From: Saprospiraceae bacterium
Lineage (GTDB): Bacteria; Bacteroidota; Bacteroidia; Chitinophagales; Saprospiraceae
Reading direction: 5' to 3'
DNA length: 64,000 nucleotides
NCBI GenBank assembly: GCA_016720635.1
Contig: JADKKF010000002.1
Location: forward strand, 531,001 to 595,000
The notes under the pieces were generated by a model, which did no database searches, was not told the DNA's origin, and saw only the letters and a program-made list of their open reading frames with translations. The position numbers and the translations under genes were made by a program. This document shows positions 36,233-44,194 of this stretch, piece by piece (within the stretch, counting starts at the first letter, position 1; each line of letters begins with the position of its first letter).

Positions 36233-36982
36233 TTAGTTGCAAATAAATATTGACATAAATGGAGTAAACTTTTTTTCCTTGAATGAAATAAATCCAGCAT
36301 CTTCAAATGCCTTTGCCCAAGTATCTTTGGAGAAAAAGTGTGTAAATCCTATGGTGAAAGCTAAAAAGTTTGGCAAGTCACGTAAATGTTCAACCATGAT
36401 GACCTGGCCGTGTGGCTTACAAACTCTCCGACATTCATTTAAGAACTGTACTTTTTCATCATAATTGCGGATTTCGTGAACTGCTGAGATCAAAAAAATA
36501 TTATCAACCGAACTATCATTTATTGGAAAAGAATTTGAATTGATTTGTTGTGTATTTGGATAAACAAAACTTACATTTCTCGCTCGGATTATTGCTGGTT
36601 CCGTATGACGCTTGGCGTCATAAAAGTCGAACACTTGAAGATTCGAATGTGGCAAAATGCTGTTAAGAATATAACTTGTTTCGTCGAATCCAGCGTTAAT
36701 ATTTAAATTTAAATTTCCCTTTGTGTCCACTATATTCATTTTTCTTAACCAATCAAAATTATAGAAGCCAGAGAAATCGTACACATAAGCGGAAACTATT
36801 AATGGCATCGTTAAGCCATAGACGAATGCCAGAATAACAATCCAATACAAATTGTTTGGCCAATCCATTATAAATTTACTGGAGATAATCAGAGCTAATG
36901 TGATGAATCCAAACCAATAAAAGTGCCTGTTAAAACTTAAAATATTTAATACCCCTTGAAAATTTTTTCGTTTTATTTCCAT
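36233..36982 (-). CDS. Membrane-anchored SAM-dependent methyltransferase-like protein
   Basis: 249 residues. Two N-terminal transmembrane helices (FYWFGFITLALIISSKF, LYWIVILAFVYGLTMPLIV) are followed by a class I methyltransferase domain (SVDNIFLISAVHEIRNYDEK, FLNECRRVCKPHGQVIMVEH). The SAM-binding motif I is degenerate (NLNINAGFDETS instead of a GxGxG loop), so activity is uncertain. The ATG at 36982 overlaps the end of the DUF2071 gene by 10 nt and is preferred to a TTG eight codons upstream. Substrate unknown. Confidence 0.7.
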   Translation of the reverse strand: MEIKRKNFQGVLNILSFNRHFYWFGFITLALIISSKFIMDWPNNLYWIVILAFVYGLTMPLIVSAYVYDFSGFYNFDWLRKMNIVDTKGNLNLNINAGFDETSYILNSILPHSNLQVFDFYDAKRHTEPAIIRARNVSFVYPNTQQINSNSFPINDSSVDNIFLISAVHEIRNYDEKVQFLNECRRVCKPHGQVIMVEHLRDLPNFLAFTIGFTHFFSKDTWAKAFEDAGFISFKEKKFTPFMSIFICN

Positions 36983-37710
36983 GGTTCTATTTTGCCTTTT
37001 TTCCAATAATAAGGTACATTTTTTATGATGAATGCATTGGCTAAAATAGGCTCTTTAAGTTTTAACCCTTCTAAAAAGTCGAAATGATAATCAATGATTT
37101 TTACTGGAGTTGGAGTCCAGTTTTGTCTTACTCCTTCGATGATTAAAACTACATTTTTTTTAGCATTAAATGTAAATGTAAAGGGCAAGGGGCCTGCAAA
37201 TCTTCTTGCTTCTTTCCAGTCTGTGAATGGAGAATCTTCGGGTAGGGAAATTTGGGCTTCAGCCTTGTCAAATATGATTTTAAACTTTGATTTTTCAGAG
37301 AAAATTTCAGTTGAATATTGATTCTCAATTTGTTTTATTTCGGTTGTGGAATAGTTATAATGAGTAAATATATTTCCCCAAAATTCCATTTTTATTTTGT
37401 CCGTTTCAGATTTGAGAATATAAAGTCCGCGTAAACTTTTGCCAGCTCTGTTGGTGTAGCGAACAAAAATGCGATAACCTATAAGAAAAAAATCATTTCC
37501 CATAAATTTTGGAAAACCTTTTGGTCGTAAATTCTTAGTTTGTACCATGGCAATAGCTACAAATGCCCATTTATCTTGAAATGTATCAAGCTGTAAACAA
37601 TCGGGTATGTAATCCTTTAATTGCTCTTTAGGTACCGCAAAAGTTAAAACCAAGGAACTTTCAAAAAAAGCTTCTACAGCAAATGGATGATCTTTTAAAA
37701 ATGATAGCAT
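36973..37710 (-). CDS. DUF2071-family (YqjF-like) protein
   Basis: 245 residues of the DUF2071 type: N-terminal VPKEQLKDYIPDCLQLDTF, the FVAIAMV strand and the GYRIFVRYTN segment fit the family. No catalytic function is known for the family; some members are linked to acetoacetate-decarboxylase-like folds. It overlaps the downstream methyltransferase by 10 nt and follows the DoxX-like gene by 13 nt. Operon membership suggests a shared membrane-linked job, but the job is unknown. Confidence 0.7.
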   Translation of the reverse strand: MLSFLKDHPFAVEAFFESSLVLTFAVPKEQLKDYIPDCLQLDTFQDKWAFVAIAMVQTKNLRPKGFPKFMGNDFFLIGYRIFVRYTNRAGKSLRGLYILKSETDKIKMEFWGNIFTHYNYSTTEIKQIENQYSTEIFSEKSKFKIIFDKAEAQISLPEDSPFTDWKEARRFAGPLPFTFTFNAKKNVVLIIEGVRQNWTPTPVKIIDYHFDFLEGLKLKEPILANAFIIKNVPYYWKKGKIEPWK

Positions 37711-37723
37711 CGAGTTATTTGAG

Positions 37724-38098
37724 TTATTTTTTATTGAGATAAAATTCGTTGAAGTAAACTACTAAAATGAATAAAAGTGCAAAAATCGAATTAATCTTTC
37801 CCCAAAGCAACAAATCTGGAACTAGGATAAATTCAAGGGTGTTCATCATCAGTACAACGCCAATTTGTACGATTGCGTTTAATTTTGTTTTATATCCACT
37901 TAGAATCCAAGCAGCCATGATGATTTCTGATAATCCGATAAGCACCGTCAATTGTCTAGAGTGGTCGCCGCCTAATATCCTAGCCACAATTTGCTCATGC
38001 CTGGGAACAAAATTTAAAACTTTGCAAAAAAGACCGTTAGCGATCCATACAGTCGCGATACAATAAGTCAAAATTTTATGAAGTTTAGATTTTGTCAT
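37724..38098 (-). CDS. DoxX-like family membrane protein
   Basis: 124 residues with four transmembrane helices (ILTYCIATVWIANGLFCKVL, LTVLIGLSEIIMAAWILSGY, NAIVQIGVVLMMNTLEFIL, SIFALLFILVVYFNEFYL), as in the DoxX-like group. The ATG at 38098 was chosen because the box TATATTTG at 38176-38183 would start transcription after any longer form's TTG at 38206. First gene of the four-gene operon. Confidence 0.7.
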   Translation of the reverse strand: MTKSKLHKILTYCIATVWIANGLFCKVLNFVPRHEQIVARILGGDHSRQLTVLIGLSEIIMAAWILSGYKTKLNAIVQIGVVLMMNTLEFILVPDLLLWGKINSIFALLFILVVYFNEFYLNKK

Positions 38099-38175
38099 TT
38101 TTTTTTGAATTGTAAAACTTGGTGTTCCTGATCTCTGGGTTCCAATCGTGGTTGGTTTATTATTCCCATCTCTTG

Positions 38176-38206
38176 CAAATATAATATCGAAACTCAATGT
38201 TTTCAA
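38176..38206 (-). promoter_or_regulatory. Promoter of the DoxX-like/DUF2071/methyltransferase operon
   Basis: On the minus strand, TTG (38204-38206), a 20-nt spacer and TATATTTG (38176-38183). Leads into the ATG at 38098 with a leader of about 70 nt. Confidence 0.6.
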
Positions 38207-38386
38207 TTAATTAGGGCTAATAGACATTTATTGTGTTAAAAAGTTTGCAAAGTCAATGAGGACGTAGCTTTCCGCAAATGAAAGGTTATGAATAAAAAAA
38301 TTGCTAAACAACATAGGAAAATCAAAAGACCAAAAATATGTAGCAGATTTATTGACAAAGAGGTTAATGTTACATAATTTTGAAGT

Positions 38387-39316
38387 ATGGACTATATTGA
38401 CTATTATAAAACCTTAGGAATTTCAAAAGATGCTTCGGCGGAAGAGATAAAAACAGCCTATCGGAAGTTGGCACGTAAGTATCACCCAGATTTGAATCCC
38501 AACAACGCCGAGGCTGTAAAGCTTTTTCAACAACTGAATGAGGCCAATGAAGTATTGAGCGATCCCGAAAAAAGGAAAAAATACGACCAATATGGCTCTG
38601 ATTGGAAACACGCCGAACAGTTTGAAGAAGCCCGTAGGCAACAACAATCTGCTGGAGGTAGTAGAGGAGCTTTCAATGGTGGAGGGCAAGGATCATATAC
38701 CTATAGTGGAGGAGATGATGAGGGAGATTTTTCTGATTTCTTCGCTTCGATGTTCGGAAATCGTGGAGCTGCTGGTAGTGGTAGGCGGCAAGCACAATTT
38801 AAAGGGCAAGATTATCGAGCAACCTTTGAATTGAATTTATCTGAGGCCTACAAAACCCATCAACAAACCTTTGCAGTCAATGGCAAAAATATACGCATTA
38901 CTGTTCAGGCGGGCATTGAGAATGGTCAAGAAATAAAAATTACTGGCTACGGTGCTACGGGTGTCAATGGTGGGCCCAATGGAGATTTGTACATCACTTT
39001 TACCATAAAAAATGATACTGCCTTTGTTCGCAAAGGCAATGACCTCTACCTCGATTTTCCGTTGGAGCTGTACACTGCAGTGCTCGGAGGCGATGAAATT
39101 ATCGATACTTTAGCAGGTAAGGTAAAAGTAAAAATAGCCCCCGAAACGCAAGCAGGAAGCAAAGTACGGCTTAAAGGCAAGGGTTTTCCTGTATATAAGG
39201 AAGATGGAAAATTCGGGGACCTTTACATCACTTTTCAAGTGAATATTCCAAAAAATTTGTCGGACAAGGAAAAAGAATTATTTAAAGAGCTTGCAAAAGA
39301 GCGCCAAAAAGGATAA
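38387..39316 (+). CDS. cbpA: J-domain chaperone CbpA
   Basis: 309 residues. The J domain (1-70) has the HPD motif at 33-35, which stimulates DnaK ATPase. A Gly-rich linker (GGGQGSYTYSGG) follows, then two C-terminal substrate-binding domains of class II J-proteins, without the zinc-finger of DnaJ. The lack of cysteines and the neighbouring cbpM-like gene identify it as CbpA rather than DnaJ. A curved-DNA-binding role is known only for the E. coli protein. A box TAATTTTG at 38375-38382 is too close to the ATG to be a confident promoter. Confidence 0.9.
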   Translation: MDYIDYYKTLGISKDASAEEIKTAYRKLARKYHPDLNPNNAEAVKLFQQLNEANEVLSDPEKRKKYDQYGSDWKHAEQFEEARRQQQSAGGSRGAFNGGGQGSYTYSGGDDEGDFSDFFASMFGNRGAAGSGRRQAQFKGQDYRATFELNLSEAYKTHQQTFAVNGKNIRITVQAGIENGQEIKITGYGATGVNGGPNGDLYITFTIKNDTAFVRKGNDLYLDFPLELYTAVLGGDEIIDTLAGKVKVKIAPETQAGSKVRLKGKGFPVYKEDGKFGDLYITFQVNIPKNLSDKEKELFKELAKERQKG

Positions 39317-39318
39317 TT

Positions 39319-39606
39319 ATGGAGAATTCAACAGTTATATCAATCGAGCAATGTTGCATTTATTATAAAATTGAAACCGACTTTGTTCTCAAGCTAGATA
39401 AGCACGGCCTACTTGAACTGTCAAAATCCCAAGAAGAATATTTTATAAGTTACGAGCAACTGGGCGACCTTCAGAAGTACATACATCTGCATTATGACCT
39501 CGACATCAATATGGAAGGGCTCGAAGCAATAACTCACCTACTGGATCGAGTAACAAACCTTCAAAATGAAGTGAAAAAACTCCAAAACGAGCTAAATCAG
39601 GGGTGA
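39319..39606 (+). CDS. cbpM: CbpM-like chaperone modulator
   Basis: 95 residues. It matches the CbpM group: a small MerR-like fold with SYEQLGDLQKYIHLHYDLDI and a C-terminal coiled-coil (LDRVTNLQNEVKKLQNEL). CbpM binds the J domain of CbpA and blocks its action. It starts 2 nt after the cbpA stop, the usual pairing. Identity rests on size, neighbour and weak sequence pattern. Confidence 0.8.
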   Translation: MENSTVISIEQCCIYYKIETDFVLKLDKHGLLELSKSQEEYFISYEQLGDLQKYIHLHYDLDINMEGLEAITHLLDRVTNLQNEVKKLQNELNQG

Positions 39607-39672
39607 GATTATGGAGCTTGGGTTTGTTATTACGGTCGGCACAAAAAAGTATTGTTTTTTGATTTGATTTTA

Positions 39673-39791
39673 GGCTGTCATATCCATGACTTATAATTTT
39701 TTATACATCAAAATAAAGGTTTATTTCCAAACTTCGTTGTGTTCTGAAGAAAAATTAAGTCCGTCCACATTTAAATCTACGAAATCTTTGC
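39673..39791. repeat. Direct repeat 1 flanking the toxin-antitoxin module
   Basis: 119 bases about 92% identical to 40360-40479. It carries a copy of the antitoxin gene's promoter and start: on the minus strand it reads ATG GAT ATG ACA GCC followed at once by TAA, so only five codons. The first gap relative to repeat 2 shortens the -7 region by one base. Confidence 0.85.
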
Positions 39792-39856
39792 CAACCTTAC
39801 AAACCTAAATGTAATTTATGTGCCTACTTCTTGAAAACCCCCGTTAGCAAATATGA

Positions 39857-40156
39857 TTATTTTATTTTTCTACGTTTAATATCCTGGCGATTATCCCAAA
39901 ATGATACAATCTCAATTCTATTCCCATTTATTTCGTAGAATAAAAGATAGACTTTCATGGGAATTATACGTGTAAACTTATTGGAGGTTAATCTTCCGAT
40001 TAGTTCAGATTTTGAAAGTGTGTTTAATAAATTCTCTACTTCGTCAATTAGTTTTAAGCTGTATTTTGCATTACCATTTCTTTCAACATAATATTCCAAA
40101 ATATTTGCAAATTGAAGTTTTGCTATTTCAGACCAAATTATTTCTTTTTTAACCAT
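39857..40156 (-). CDS. RelE/ParE-family toxin
   Basis: 99 residues of the RelE/ParE superfamily (IIWSEIAKLQFANILEYYVE, then RIIPMKVYLLFYEI, IEIVSFWDNRQD). RelE members cut mRNA on the ribosome; ParE members inhibit gyrase. The FWDNRQD end fits the ParE-like branch common in Bacteroidota. It overlaps the antitoxin gene by 19 nt, so both are made together. Which target it has cannot be told from the sequence. Confidence 0.88.
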   Translation of the reverse strand: MVKKEIIWSEIAKLQFANILEYYVERNGNAKYSLKLIDEVENLLNTLSKSELIGRLTSNKFTRIIPMKVYLLFYEINGNRIEIVSFWDNRQDIKRRKIK

Positions 40157-40374
40157 TTTCGCATTTCCGAAATTACTTCATCATTTGTGTGGAACTTACC
40201 AACTTTATTTTCGCTTCGACCTTTTTCGATACATGATTGTTGGTCAGAGGATAGTTGATATAAAGCTTGATCTGACGAATCAAAAATAGTTTGAAGTGCA
40301 TTTAGAAAGTTCAAATCTTCAGAGTCTTTTATTCTGGAAATTAAACTCTTTTTTAGCTCGGCTGTCATATCCAT
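40138..40374 (-). CDS. Antitoxin of the RelE/ParE-type module
   Basis: 78 residues; first gene of the pair. It has the CIEKGRSENKVGKFHTNDEV and MRKWLKKK features seen in bacteroidal antitoxins next to ParE/RelE toxins. The C-terminal part is expected to bind the toxin; the N-terminal helices may dimerise. ATG at 40374; a second ATG two codons in is also possible. Its first codons and upstream region lie inside direct repeat 2, from which a -7 box at 40396-40403 would drive expression. Confidence 0.82.
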   Translation of the reverse strand: MDMTAELKKSLISRIKDSEDLNFLNALQTIFDSSDQALYQLSSDQQSCIEKGRSENKVGKFHTNDEVISEMRKWLKKK

Positions 40375-40479
40375 GACTTATAATTTTTTATACATCAAAA
40401 ATAAAGGTTTATTTCCAAACTTCGTTGTGTTCTGGAGAAAAATTAAGATTGGCCATATTTAAATCCACGAAATCTTTGC
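40360..40479. repeat. Direct repeat 2, with antitoxin promoter and start
   Basis: 120 bases matching 39673-39791 with one gap and a few substitutions. It contains the antitoxin start codon (40374) and promoter region. The two repeats bracket the ~570 bp between them, which hold the toxin-antitoxin genes. Confidence 0.85.
40396..40403 (-). promoter_or_regulatory. -7 box (TATTTTTG) of the toxin-antitoxin operon
   Basis: On the minus strand TATTTTTG lies 22 nt before the antitoxin ATG. In repeat 1 the equivalent has one base fewer. Confidence 0.45.
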
Positions 40480-40559
40480 TCCTCATACATACCCACAACT
40501 ATTTCCTTTGATTTTTAAAGGTCTAGAAGTTCCTTAAAAATCATCAACTGAACCAAAAT

Positions 40560-40702
40560 CCCAGCGCGTCAGCGACCGTAACGGTCTCGGAGCAAACCAT
40601 CGGTTTATGCGACGAGAGTCTCGAAGAAGTATGAGTCGAGACGGAACCCGTGTAGGCCGCGACCCTCTCACGGCTTTATGCAGAGAGAGGGAGACGCCCC
40701 AA
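40560..40702 (+). repeat. Structured intergenic repeat, copy C
   Basis: Starts CCCAGCGCGTCAG and ends GAGACGCCCC. Closing stem GCGTC (40566-40570) with GACGC (40693-40697). Hairpins: 40574-40578/40582-40586 (loop TAA), 40594-40598/40602-40606 (loop ATC), 40618-40624/40636-40642 (7 bp, like copy A) and 40663-40669/40685-40691 (CCCTCTC/GAGAGGG, like copy A). Core GACGGAACCC then CGCGACC. Confidence 0.75.
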
Positions 40703-40710
40703 ACATTTAC

Positions 40711-42237
40711 TTATAATTTTTGGAAAGGTAGGATACCGATCCCTTGGTCGTAAATCAATTGTAAGAAGTAATGGCCCTTGGAAAATGGGTAGGTTGGAAT
40801 GGTGAAATCGTCATTTGGCGCGGTAAAAATGCCTTGGTCGACCAATCTGCCTTGGTTATCATAGATGCGATAAATAAGGTTTTTCGTGAGGGCGGTGGAC
40901 GTGTTCAGGTGTATTTCGTGGCTGCTCGGGTTGGGGAACAAAATGGTCTCAAAGGGCAGCGTGCTGTATGTAGGTGTGGATAAAATCTGACCAATCTGGC
41001 TGTACAAAGTTGTCTTGCGCGTGGCGAAAAAGGGCTTTAGCCCGTATGGAGTATGACTATCTAGGGGCTGATCAAATGAGCTGATAAATGACTGATTGGT
41101 ATAGCCCCAATCCAGCTGTTTGTAGGTGTCGAGAAACGCGGCAGGCGTGATAAGGGTCTTGTACTTATCGATGATCTTGTTGATGGAATCAGGATTGGTG
41201 TATTTTTTGTTGATAGTATCCAAGTAATCGACGAAAAGCCTTCGAAACTTGGGAACGGCTAGGAGTTTGGTGGCCAGCGGCCTAGCTTCGGCGGTGTTGT
41301 ACCAAGTGAGGGCATTGCGTGTGCCCCAATCTTCCCCAGTAATCCAGTTGATGCCGGCAGAATTGTCCGTGTCATAGACTATGAAATCAAATTTTTGGGT
41401 TGTAGGATTGAAATAAAGAAAATAATTGTTTTTCAGGTAAAAATAGTCATCCCAATTGCCAAAGCAGACGTCCATGGCAAAAGCTTTGAGGACTCCTTCG
41501 ACATTGAGGATAGAGCGAATTTCTGATTCAAAATTGGCATTGTTGGGCAAATTTAATTTGGTGATTAGCGTCACGAGATCCGAATAGTTGTCAGCAGATT
41601 CGTTGGTTTTGAGTTCATATGCACGTGTTTCTGCGTCGTGATATATGTCCTTATACTGCTGCTGATCGGGTCCAATATAAGCCAAATCTGCGGGCCAAGT
41701 GCATTTGTATAGATTGCCGCTATCCACTGCATAGTTCTGTTGGATCCATTCTTTATCCATGTCTTCGATATTCGTATAGAGGCCTCTATACTCTCCATTG
41801 ATATAGAGTTTGGCGAATCCAACGCGTCTTTTAGGCAGTTTGAATTTATTCCAAACGGTGTAATAAAGCGCTTCTCGAATCATGGTTGGATCGACGGCTT
41901 GCCCTCGGAGGATTAATTTTCGCAATCCACGGTATCGACCCCCTTGTGTGAATTCGTTAAAGCTGATTTTGAAAGTTTTTTTGAAAGAATTGAGCGAGGT
42001 ATTACCGCTGAGTCTAATCCCGACAGTTGCGATGGTGTCGTTAATGGTGTCTCCCGTGCAAATGAATTTGGCACGAAGATATCTGTCCTTGATTTTCTGA
42101 TCGATCATCTTGGTTACAGAATCGGCGGGCATTTGGATATAGACCGATGTGATGTGGTTGTCGCGAAAGAGGACATTTTGTGCAGTCAGCGAAATGCATA
42201 TGCACAATAGCAATGTTAGGGTAAATGTTTGTTTCAT
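40711..42237 (-). CDS. CotH-like protein kinase domain protein with T9SS signal
   Basis: 508 residues: signal peptide (to ~19), a CotH-type atypical kinase domain (VGIRLSGNTS, ILNVEGVLKAFAMDVCFGNW, then DDYFYLKNN and FIVYDTDNSAG with the metal-binding aspartates), and a C-terminal T9SS type A domain (TILFPNPSSHEIHLN). CotH kinases phosphorylate spore-coat proteins in Bacillus; secreted bacteroidal members have unknown targets. Ends at the left next to repeat copy C. Confidence 0.85.
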   Translation of the reverse strand: MKQTFTLTLLLCICISLTAQNVLFRDNHITSVYIQMPADSVTKMIDQKIKDRYLRAKFICTGDTINDTIATVGIRLSGNTSLNSFKKTFKISFNEFTQGGRYRGLRKLILRGQAVDPTMIREALYYTVWNKFKLPKRRVGFAKLYINGEYRGLYTNIEDMDKEWIQQNYAVDSGNLYKCTWPADLAYIGPDQQQYKDIYHDAETRAYELKTNESADNYSDLVTLITKLNLPNNANFESEIRSILNVEGVLKAFAMDVCFGNWDDYFYLKNNYFLYFNPTTQKFDFIVYDTDNSAGINWITGEDWGTRNALTWYNTAEARPLATKLLAVPKFRRLFVDYLDTINKKYTNPDSINKIIDKYKTLITPAAFLDTYKQLDWGYTNQSFISSFDQPLDSHTPYGLKPFFATRKTTLYSQIGQILSTPTYSTLPFETILFPNPSSHEIHLNTSTALTKNLIYRIYDNQGRLVDQGIFTAPNDDFTIPTYPFSKGHYFLQLIYDQGIGILPFQKL

Positions 42238-42286
42238 TGGTGATTTTGTTTTTATGATATAATTATACCAAAAATACGTATTTTAT

Positions 42287-43132
42287 TCAGGAATTGAAGA
42301 ATAAAATAAAAATAAATGCGTGAATGAAGATAAATCCATCGCCCAGCACATAAAAGAAATCATAATCAAAATCGCTAGTTCTGAATGACTGAAAACCGAA
42401 TAAGAGAAAATAAAAAAGGCTTAAACTTATGATAAAAGGCCAAGAAAATGGCTGAAAAAAAATGACCAGTAAAAATGATGCTAGATATAAAAAGGCTAAT
42501 AATCCAGTGATTACCTTGGGATTGAAAAGGGCGTAAAGATTGTACGGGTTGGTTTTGCCGTCAAAGTGGTAATCTTTGTATTCAAAAAGGATGCATAATC
42601 CGCTCATCCACAGGAAGTTGGAAATCCAAATTGGTGAGTACATTTCTGGCAGAAGCGACCATCGTTGCAGTAGCCAAAATTGAGGGATATAAATCCATGC
42701 TGCGGCTAGAACGAAGGGTTTTAGGCAGTAGGCTATGTGATTGGGGAGCTTTTTTAAAATGAAATAATAAATAAAAATGATGATAATGGGCCAAATTATT
42801 CGAAGTAATTCGATATTCAGGCTAATGCAAAATAAAACAATGCCTAAAAACAGTGGTAGGTAACGCAATTTGAAAAGCGCGCGCCATGTAAATTTTCCAG
42901 GTTTAAAGGTGGATTGGTGGATCCAATAAAGACCATGCGTGCATAAGAAAAGTGCTAGGATGTCGATTTCCCACCTAATCTTTCCGATGGCAATTATTTG
43001 GGCTTCTAAGCTGAGACAGACTGCAGCAAGGGCAATCCAAATTTTTTTTTCACCGAGGAAATGAAAAAAGGCTAGTGGATATTTTTTAAAAATATTTAAA
43101 ATTATGCTTGTATTCGATTTTTTGTACAGCAT
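42287..43132 (-). CDS. Polytopic membrane protein, UbiA/prenyltransferase-like topology
   Basis: 281 residues with about eight transmembrane helices (IWIALAAVCLSLEAQII, YLPLFLGIVLFCISL, PIIIIFIYYFILKKL and more). The stretch FLWMSGLCILFEYKDYHFDG resembles the second acidic loop of UbiA-type prenyltransferases, but the first Asp-rich motif is not convincing, so function is open. Overlaps the M42 peptidase gene by 47 nt and is the last gene of the PTPS-to-M42 string. Confidence 0.65.
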   Translation of the reverse strand: MLYKKSNTSIILNIFKKYPLAFFHFLGEKKIWIALAAVCLSLEAQIIAIGKIRWEIDILALFLCTHGLYWIHQSTFKPGKFTWRALFKLRYLPLFLGIVLFCISLNIELLRIIWPIIIIFIYYFILKKLPNHIAYCLKPFVLAAAWIYIPQFWLLQRWSLLPEMYSPIWISNFLWMSGLCILFEYKDYHFDGKTNPYNLYALFNPKVITGLLAFLYLASFLLVIFFQPFSWPFIISLSLFYFLLFGFQSFRTSDFDYDFFYVLGDGFIFIHAFIFILFFNS

Positions 43133-44171
43133 AATAAATTAGTTTAATCAAATTTTCTATGTCCTTGATATGCGCCATTTCTACCGTTGTGTGCATATAC
43201 TTCAAAGGTAGTGAAATAAGCGCAGAAGGAACCCCTTCATTCGAATAAGCAAAAGCATCGGTATCTGTACCCGTAGATCGAGAAGAAGCTTCTTTTTGTA
43301 AAGGAATGGAATTTTCTTGAGCCGTTTTGTCTAGGAGATTGTACAATATTCGATGAACTGCAGGCGCGGTAGTAATCGTTGGTCCTAATCCGCATTTGAT
43401 ATCTCCTTTGGCTTTTGGATTCATCAGTGGTGAACGGGTGTCATGGGTTACATCGGTGATGATGGCAGCATTGGGTTTGATGCGATGAGCTATCATCTCA
43501 GCGCCACGGAGACCTATTTCTTCTTGGACCGCATTCACGAAATATAGAGAAAATGGAAGATTTATATGGTTTTCTTTTAGCAAGCGAGCTACCTGAGCGA
43601 TACAGAATCCGCCGATACGATTGTCCAATGCTCTACCAGCGATATAGTTTTCACCGATCCTCATAAATCCATCTGTATAGGTCACTACGGTGCCAATTTC
43701 AATGCCCAAAGCAAGCACTTCATCCTTGGAAGAAACACCTAGGTCTATGAATATATTTTCTATGGTTGGGGCGAGATTTTCGTCTTTACCGATTCTTGTA
43801 TGGATGGCAGGCCAGCCAAAAACGCCAGGAACTAAGCCATTTTTTCCATGGAGGACGACTCTCATCGATGGTGCGATGATATGGTCAGATCCACCGTTTC
43901 TTATGACTTGGATATATCCGTCGTCGCCGATATAATTGACAAACCAACTGATTTCATCTGCGTGACCTTCTACGACTACTTTGAAATCTTTACCCGGATT
44001 GACGATGCCAAAAGCGGTGCCATAATCGTCCAATTCCCAAGTGTCCACAAATGGTCTGATATAATCTACCCACAATTTTTGTCCTTCAGCCTCGAATCCC
44101 GTAGGCGAATGATTGTCCAAATATTTTTGTAAAAAATCAAGTTCTTTCTGACCTAATATCTCCTGTGTCAT
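43086..44171 (-). CDS. M42-family aminopeptidase
   Basis: 361 residues. Cytosolic, di-metal aminopeptidase of the M42/M28-like group (once called endoglucanase M or FrvX). Motifs: VEGHADE (metal ligand H, catalytic D), ALDNR, VQEEIGLRGAE (catalytic E and metal ligand E), DVTHD and the last ligand in KYMHTTVEM. All metal ligands appear present, so it should be active. It trims N-terminal residues from peptides. 24 nt downstream of the ABC-F gene. Confidence 0.92.
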   Translation of the reverse strand: MTQEILGQKELDFLQKYLDNHSPTGFEAEGQKLWVDYIRPFVDTWELDDYGTAFGIVNPGKDFKVVVEGHADEISWFVNYIGDDGYIQVIRNGGSDHIIAPSMRVVLHGKNGLVPGVFGWPAIHTRIGKDENLAPTIENIFIDLGVSSKDEVLALGIEIGTVVTYTDGFMRIGENYIAGRALDNRIGGFCIAQVARLLKENHINLPFSLYFVNAVQEEIGLRGAEMIAHRIKPNAAIITDVTHDTRSPLMNPKAKGDIKCGLGPTITTAPAVHRILYNLLDKTAQENSIPLQKEASSRSTGTDTDAFAYSNEGVPSALISLPLKYMHTTVEMAHIKDIENLIKLIYYAVQKIEYKHNFKYF

Positions 44172-44194
44172 AAATTTTTTTAACGTTTAAGCTT

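Noticed and set aside
38354..38386. TTG-N20-TAATTTTG ahead of cbpA as its promoter
   Set aside because: The -7 box ends 4 nt before the ATG, so transcription would begin at or after the start codon; only a leaderless or chance match would fit.
39630..39665. AAAAAA-GTATTG-TTTTTT as a cbpM terminator
   Set aside because: The stem is only A-T pairs and too weak to call; the surrounding repeat complicates the reading.
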